From: Planctomycetota bacterium
GTDB lineage: Bacteria; Planctomycetota; J058; JAJDCQ01
Direction: 5' to 3'
Length of the DNA stretch: 64,000 nt
Assembly: GCA_029260755.1 (NCBI GenBank)
Contig: JAJDCQ010000039.1
Coordinates: 80,916-144,915 of the forward strand
Positions 60,124-64,000 of the stretch are shown one piece after another. Every line of letters begins with the position of its first letter. The stretch's first letter is position 1. Under the pieces are notes generated by a model. That model ran no database searches. It saw nothing but the letters and a program-made list of their open reading frames with translations, and was not told where the DNA came from. The translations under genes and the position numbers were made by a program.

Positions 60124-61229
60124 CAGCGACCCAGGCCCTGCCGCACGCTGCGCGTCGCGACGCCGAGGATTCCCCGGCGCGGGCGCAGATGCGGATGGCT
60201 CAGGAGCCAGTCGACCGTGTCGCGGAGCGTCTCGTCGCCGGGGCGCGGGGCGAAGCCGAGCGCGGTCTTCGCCTTCTTCGGGTCGAGGTACCAGAAGTAG
60301 CGCGCCATGTCGACGCTCGCCGCCTCGTCGCCGTCGAGCCCCGTGACGGCGCCGATGAGGCCGAGGGCGCGCGCGGCGAGCGGCTGACTCCGGCTTCCCA
60401 TCCGCACCGATGGGCCGCGCGTTCCCGAGACGCGCTCGAGCCGGCGGAAGAACGCGACGAAGTCGAGGTTCTCGGCGCCGAGGAGGTAGCGCTCGCCCGA
60501 CTCGCCCCGCTCGAGGGCTGCGACGACCGCCGCGGCGGCGTCCCGCACGTCGATGAACGAGAGGCCGCCCGAGGGCACCACCGGCAGCTCGCCCCGGAGG
60601 AAGCGCAGCACGTCCTGGGTGCTCGAGAGGTCCTCGTCGCCCGGGCCGAGGAGCAGGGTCGGGCAGGCGACGACCACGTCCTGACCGCGCTCGGCCGCCT
60701 CGAGGGCGACCTTCTCGGCGTAGAGCTTCGAGAGGTAGTAGGGCCACCGGCGCACGATGCCGACCGCGAACGGGCTCGTCTCGTCGTGGATGACCGGGTC
60801 GCGGCTGACGGCGGAGGTGCCGCTCGTCGAGACGTGGACGGTCCGGGCGACGCCGGCCGCCTCGGCGGCGCGGAGGATCTGCCGCGTCCCGTCGACGTGG
60901 ACGTCGAAGGTGCCCTGGTCCGAGCCGCCGCGGCCGCGCTTCACCGAGCCGGCGAGATGGACGCAGTAACGGACGCCGTCCATCGCCGAGGCGCACGCAT
61001 CGGGATCGGTGACCGAGCCCTCGAGCTGGGTCACGCCGAGCCGCTCCAGCAGCGTCGTCGGACGGCGCTGGAGCGTCCGGACGGGACCGACGCCGGCGGC
61101 GAGGAGCGCGTCGACGACGTGCCGGCCGAGGAAGCCGCTCGCCCCGGTGACGAGGACGGGGCCCTTGGACCCGTTGGCCTTGGCGCGCGAGGCGCGCTTC
61201 TTCCCGTTCCTGGAGGGCTTCTTCGCCAT
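60123..61229 (-). CDS. NAD(P)-dependent extended SDR (epimerase/dihydroflavonol-reductase-like)
   Basis: A 368-residue SDR: VTGASGFLGRHVVDALL at the N-terminus, HLAGSVKRG, the catalytic YYLSKLYAEK (YxxxK), PTLLLGPGD. It resembles HpnA-like or dihydroflavonol-4-reductase-like members, acting on sugar nucleotides or steroid-like or isoprenoid substrates; which is unclear. It begins with a basic leader (KKPSRNGKKRASRAKANG), rare for this family. ATG 61229 is chosen; a GTG at 61247 is possible, and neither has a clear ribosome site. Paired with the lipoprotein at 59617. Confidence 0.85.
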   Translation of the reverse strand: MAKKPSRNGKKRASRAKANGSKGPVLVTGASGFLGRHVVDALLAAGVGPVRTLQRRPTTLLERLGVTQLEGSVTDPDACASAMDGVRYCVHLAGSVKRGRGGSDQGTFDVHVDGTRQILRAAEAAGVARTVHVSTSGTSAVSRDPVIHDETSPFAVGIVRRWPYYLSKLYAEKVALEAAERGQDVVVACPTLLLGPGDEDLSSTQDVLRFLRGELPVVPSGGLSFIDVRDAAAAVVAALERGESGERYLLGAENLDFVAFFRRLERVSGTRGPSVRMGSRSQPLAARALGLIGAVTGLDGDEAASVDMARYFWYLDPKKAKTALGFAPRPGDETLRDTVDWLLSHPHLRPRRGILGVATRSVRQGLGR

Positions 61230-61320
61230 GGCGCGCGACGATAGCACGGCGCGCGCGAGAGGGTCAAGCCGAGCGCCTGAAAGACGCCATCCCCGCGGCT
61301 CGGCCGACGACGGACGGTTG

Positions 61321-61349
61321 TTGTCGGGTCCGGGAGTGGACCCTATGAT
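61321..61349 (+). promoter_or_regulatory. Predicted sigma70-type promoter of the BamE-like lipoprotein gene
   Basis: TTGTCG (61321-61326) and TATGAT (61344-61349) with a 17-base spacer, the best -35/-10 match found in the window. The start would lie near 61356, leaving a short leader with GGAGGAG just before the ATG. Confidence 0.6.
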
Positions 61350-61393
61350 GCCTGTTCGCTCTTGCTCGCCCGCCCGCCATCGGAGGAGTCCCC

Positions 61394-61849
61394 ATGCAGC
61401 GGACCATCGCCGCGCTCGTCGTCGCCGTCCTCGCCGTCTCGTTCGGGAGCGGCTGCGTGATCGGCCGCCACTACGACGGTCGCGAGATCGACCCCGCCGT
61501 CCTCGATCAGATCCAGATCGGCGTGACGAAGAAGCAGGAGGTGCTCGACATCATGGGGCCGCCGCGCGTCTTCAGCCGCGTCGAGCTCTCCGACCTGGCC
61601 GAGCGCCTCGTCGCCCGCGTCGCCGGCAGCAGCGACGACATCTCGATCACGCTCGACCCGACCCTCTTCGACGAGGCCTACCTCTACGAGTACCGGCGCG
61701 AGAACGAGACCTTCTTCACGGTCGTGCTCCTCTACACCTACTTCATGCGCGACCGGAAGAGCGACGAGCTCCTCATCATCTTCGACCAGAACGATGTGGT
61801 CAGCCACGTCGCCTACGCGAACGGCACGAAGGACCTCGGCTTCTTCTAG
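61394..61849 (+). CDS. BamE/SmpA-OmlA-like outer-membrane lipoprotein
   Basis: A 151-residue lipoprotein with lipobox GSGC and the SmpA/OmlA motif IQIGVTKKQEVLDIMGPPRVF, followed by LYEYRRENETFFTVVLLYTYF and LIIFDQNDVVSHV. The fold is the small alpha/beta domain of BamE, part of the outer-membrane beta-barrel assembly machine; many such proteins have other envelope roles. GGAGGAG lies 5-11 bases before the ATG. The stop codon is within the left arm of a foldback element. Confidence 0.82.
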   Translation: MQRTIAALVVAVLAVSFGSGCVIGRHYDGREIDPAVLDQIQIGVTKKQEVLDIMGPPRVFSRVELSDLAERLVARVAGSSDDISITLDPTLFDEAYLYEYRRENETFFTVVLLYTYFMRDRKSDELLIIFDQNDVVSHVAYANGTKDLGFF

Positions 61850-62145
61850 TCCGGGCAGGGCATATCAACTTCGCTCAGGTCGATGAAGAGATGAAACCAC
61901 GGAGGCACGGAGGCACGGAGCAGCTTCGGATGATGCCCCGTCGCGGACCGATCCCGGCTCCTTCTCTTGGCTCCCGTCGCCTCGCGTGACCGAGACCGAG
62001 AGGGAGCCATCCCTGGAGCCGGTCGGCTCGTGCGAGCCGGGATACGGCGCCCTCAGTCGCTTCTCCGTGTCTCCGTGGTGACATCTGCTCGCCGAAGGCG
62101 AGCCCATCGGACCTGAGCGAAGTTGATATGCCCTATCCGGGCTAG
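61846..62145. repeat. Foldback (MITE-like) element between convergent genes
   Basis: The left arm 61846-61881 and the right arm 62110-62145 are inverted copies (36 bases, three mismatches; the inner 24 are perfect, including GGGCATATCAACTTCGCTC). Further in, ACCACGGAGGCACGGAG on the left pairs with CTCCGTGTCTCCGTGGT on the right. The element includes both convergent genes' TAG stops, so it supplies the ends of both proteins and could act as a bidirectional terminator. CACGGAG tracts are a familiar dispersed repeat type; no transposase is present. Confidence 0.85.
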
Positions 62146-63119
62146 AAGCCGGGGCTCACGTGGATGAGCGAGTTCTCACCGAAGCCGCCGTCGAGGCGCG
62201 GCGCGTCCGGGTCGAGCCGTCGGTCGCCGTCGACGACGAAGACGTAGTTGTAGCGACCGGGCGGCAGGTGCATCGTCCTGGCGAAGACGACCGTCCCGTC
62301 GGTGTCGGTCGTCCGCTCGAGGCCGACCTCCTCCCACGCCGAGAAGTCGCCGACGATCGTCACCTCGCTCGCCGCGGCGCCCTGCCAGCGGAACACGACC
62401 GGGACGAGGCGGTCGACCTCGGCGGAGGCGAGCAGCTCGGGAGCCGTCTCGGAGAGCCCGATGTCGGCGCTCGGCGCGAGGACGCCATCGACGCTCGCGA
62501 CGAGCGCGTCGGCCGACCGCTCGATCTCCTCGCCGACCGGCGCGGGCGCGGGGAGCATCGAGCCCGCGCGCTCGACCTGCGGGTCGGCGGCGGCGATCTC
62601 GATGACGGCCGTCGGCGCGGCCGGCGCGATCGCCGCCTCCGCGAGCGTCGCCGCGCGATGGGCGTCGGAGTCGTCGTCGCTGCCGCTGCTCGAGACCAGG
62701 CCGAGGCCCAGGCCGACCGAGACGGCCGCCGCGGCGACGACCGCGTCTCGCCACGCCTTGCTGGGCGCGTGCGGACGGGCGAGGGAAGGCGCGGCCGCGA
62801 GCGAGGGGACGGGCGTCGCGATCGGCGCGGGCGACGTCGCGGGCGTCTCGTTCTCGGGGGGCGTCGCCGCCGCCTCGGGGAGGCCGCACGCGGCCAGGAC
62901 CCGCCCGGTGAAGCCCTCGCTCGCCCGGGAGGTCGGCGCCGTCTGGCGGGCGAGGTCATCGATCTCGGCGAAGGCGTCGGCCTCGCGCGCCCGGGCCGGT
63001 CGCGCGTCGCGCTCGCGGCGGAGCCGGGCGGACTCGTCCGGGGTCGCCTCGCCGTCGAGGTGACGGTGCACGAGGGCGCCGAAGGGTCCGTCGGGGAGAG
63101 TGTCGTGGGGCTCGCTCAT
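62142..63119 (-). CDS. Anti-sigma-like membrane protein with C-terminal CBM48/AMPK-like domain
   Basis: A 325-residue protein encoded directly after an ECF sigma factor. The cytosolic N-terminus (LVHRHLDGEATPDESARLRRE) resembles anti-sigma domains but has no zinc His-Cys-Cys motif. One membrane helix (about 125-147, AVVAAAAVSVGLGLGL) is followed by a Pro/Ala linker and a C-terminal glycogen-binding-like domain (EVTIVGDFSAWEE, HLPPGRYNYVFVVDG). It could sense a glycan or polysaccharide outside the membrane and release the sigma factor. ATG 63119 is chosen over 63152 because GGCGGGA precedes it. The stop lies in the foldback element's right arm. Confidence 0.78.
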   Translation of the reverse strand: MSEPHDTLPDGPFGALVHRHLDGEATPDESARLRRERDARPARAREADAFAEIDDLARQTAPTSRASEGFTGRVLAACGLPEAAATPPENETPATSPAPIATPVPSLAAAPSLARPHAPSKAWRDAVVAAAAVSVGLGLGLVSSSGSDDDSDAHRAATLAEAAIAPAAPTAVIEIAAADPQVERAGSMLPAPAPVGEEIERSADALVASVDGVLAPSADIGLSETAPELLASAEVDRLVPVVFRWQGAAASEVTIVGDFSAWEEVGLERTTDTDGTVVFARTMHLPPGRYNYVFVVDGDRRLDPDAPRLDGGFGENSLIHVSPGF

Positions 63120-63182
63120 GGTGATCCCGCCGTCTGCGACCGGGGCCGACATCGGGTGAGACGACCGGGCTCGCCGTTTGTC

Positions 63183-63857
63183 TCAGTCCGCACCCGGATC
63201 TCCCATCATCTCGCGGAGGCTCTCGCGCGCCCGCCAGACCCGCATCCGCAGGGTCGCGGGCGCGACCGTCGTCATCTCGGCCATCTCCTCGTAGGACAGG
63301 CCGTCCCGCACTCGCAGGGCGAACGCAACTCGATAGTCGGCCGGGAGTCGCGCGAACGCCTGGCGGAAGCGCTCGGCGGCGTCGAGGGCGATCGCCTCGT
63401 CGAGCGGCTCGTTCTCGGTCTTCTGCTGCTCCGCACGACGCGCCGCAGCATCGGCGGCATGATCCCGGGCCCGCTCGTCGCGGCGCTTCTTCCGGAGGAA
63501 GTCGCGGGCGATGTTGACCCCGATCCCGAACAGCCAGGTCGAGAAGCGCGCGTCGTGACGGAAGCGCGCGATCCCGGTGAACGCCCGGACGAACGCGTCC
63601 TGGGCGAGGTCCTCGCTCGTCGCGTGGTCGTCGACGATGCGATGGATCGTGCTGACGAGGGGATCCTTGTAGCGCTCGACGAGGGCGCAGAACCGGCCCG
63701 AGTCGCCAGCCTGACACGCGGCGACCGCCTCGGCGTCGGGATCGAAGATCAGGCTCGCGCGCTCACGCCTCGAGGCGCGGATGGCGTCGGAGCCATCTCC
63801 AGGCTTCTGGTGACTGCCGGAGTCGCTCTTCTCGTGGGTCTGGGGGCTCGTCGTCAC
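63183..63857 (-). CDS. ECF-type RNA polymerase sigma factor (RpoE-like)
   Basis: A 224-residue sigma factor. Region 2: ALVERYKDPLVSTIHRIV, DDHATSEDLAQDAFVRAF, FRHDARFSTWLFGIGVN; region 4: FARLPADYRVAFALRVRDGLSYEEMAEMT, TLRMRVWRAR. A Ser/Lys/Asp-rich leader of about 40 residues precedes it. GTG 63857 is the only likely start. The following gene, 63 bp downstream, is the anti-sigma-like protein, so the pair forms a typical regulated sigma module. Confidence 0.93.
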   Translation of the reverse strand: MTTSPQTHEKSDSGSHQKPGDGSDAIRASRRERASLIFDPDAEAVAACQAGDSGRFCALVERYKDPLVSTIHRIVDDHATSEDLAQDAFVRAFTGIARFRHDARFSTWLFGIGVNIARDFLRKKRRDERARDHAADAAARRAEQQKTENEPLDEAIALDAAERFRQAFARLPADYRVAFALRVRDGLSYEEMAEMTTVAPATLRMRVWRARESLREMMGDPGAD

Positions 63858-64000
63858 GCCGGCGCGGGCCAGGAGGCTGTTGCAGAATGACGCGAGCGGC
63901 TCGTCGAGACAGCGTCGTGCAGGCCGAGGCGCGCGGCCGAGGGAACCCGTTTGGCGTTCGCGAGGCCGCGGAACGAAGGCCTGCGCGGCGATGTCCGGCG
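63858..64000. other. Upstream region of the sigma-factor gene, truncated by the window edge
   Basis: No gene seen. The sequence AGGCTGTTGCAGAA near 63872 resembles the ends of some insertion sequences. Similar AGGCTGTTG runs occur after palindromic repeats 1 and 3 at 38400 and 39061; the likeness is short, so I do not call an IS. No clear ECF-type promoter. Confidence 0.3.

Noticed and set aside
63858..63900. Insertion-sequence end (AGGCTGTTGCAGAA)
   Set aside because: Only a short similarity, no inverted partner or transposase within the window.

Overview
The window is very GC-rich, densely coded DNA from a Gram-negative, probably Planctomycetota-like bacterium. The pointers are a pilin-like protein with the prepilin N-terminus and C-terminal H-x9-DG signature of the planctomycete DUF1559 group, five Hanks-type Ser/Thr kinases (several with WD40 tails or N-terminal zinc ribbons), an ECF sigma factor starting with a TTRWSVVL-type motif beside a kinase, a DUF3299-like lipoprotein, and outer-membrane genes (lpxA, a BamE/SmpA-like lipoprotein, RND efflux). 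No rRNA, tRNA, CRISPR array or intact transposase was seen. Long antisense open frames are everywhere because of the GC bias and were left out.

Layout. 1-2759: 3' part of a cyclase-like/kinase fusion, a pilin-like protein and a lipoprotein. 2938-8564: pyruvate:ferredoxin oxidoreductase (nifJ), a dihydroorotate-dehydrogenase-like flavoprotein and a zinc-ribbon membrane protein, an apparent operon. 8574-13995 (minus): DUF3299-like lipoprotein, Sir2-like deacetylase and a large receptor-like kinase. 14075-16551: a lipoprotein, then an AbiE-type toxin-antitoxin pair behind an AT-richer promoter with a palindromic operator; the nucleotidyltransferase gene is frameshifted. 16555-27246: two copies of an unrecognised large exported protein, each next to a WD40 receptor kinase. 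27530-35708: a tightly overlapping RND efflux operon (adaptor plus two different permeases). 35807-38190: ECF sigma factor and membrane kinase. 38191-39096: a non-coding block with three copies of a palindromic repeat.

39097-47563 (minus) holds what I consider the most interesting locus: a STAS-domain protein, a 1724-residue HEAT/HExxH/VWA protein, a MoxR-type AAA ATPase and a small unknown protein with different codon use. This looks like a MoxR-VWA chaperone or conflict-type system with an unusual architecture. 47769-54149 (minus): HDAC-family deacetylase, ArnT/PMT-like membrane glycosyltransferase, and a tricorn-like protease with Lys/Ala-rich tracts. 54269-59583: lpxA, then a four-domain lipid enzyme (fatty-acyl reductase, acyl-AMP ligase, ACP, PlsC acyltransferase), an architecture I recall from the myxobacterial ether-lipid protein ElbD. 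59617-61229 (minus): lipoprotein and SDR. 61394-63857: BamE-like lipoprotein, a 300-bp foldback element containing both convergent stop codons, an anti-sigma-like protein with a C-terminal CBM48-like domain, and its ECF sigma factor.

Common themes are signalling by Ser/Thr kinases and ECF sigma factors, envelope lipid and efflux functions, and strongly basic (Lys/Ala or Arg) tails on several unrelated proteins alongside two lysine-deacetylase-family genes. Functions are inferred from motifs read by eye; no database search was possible.
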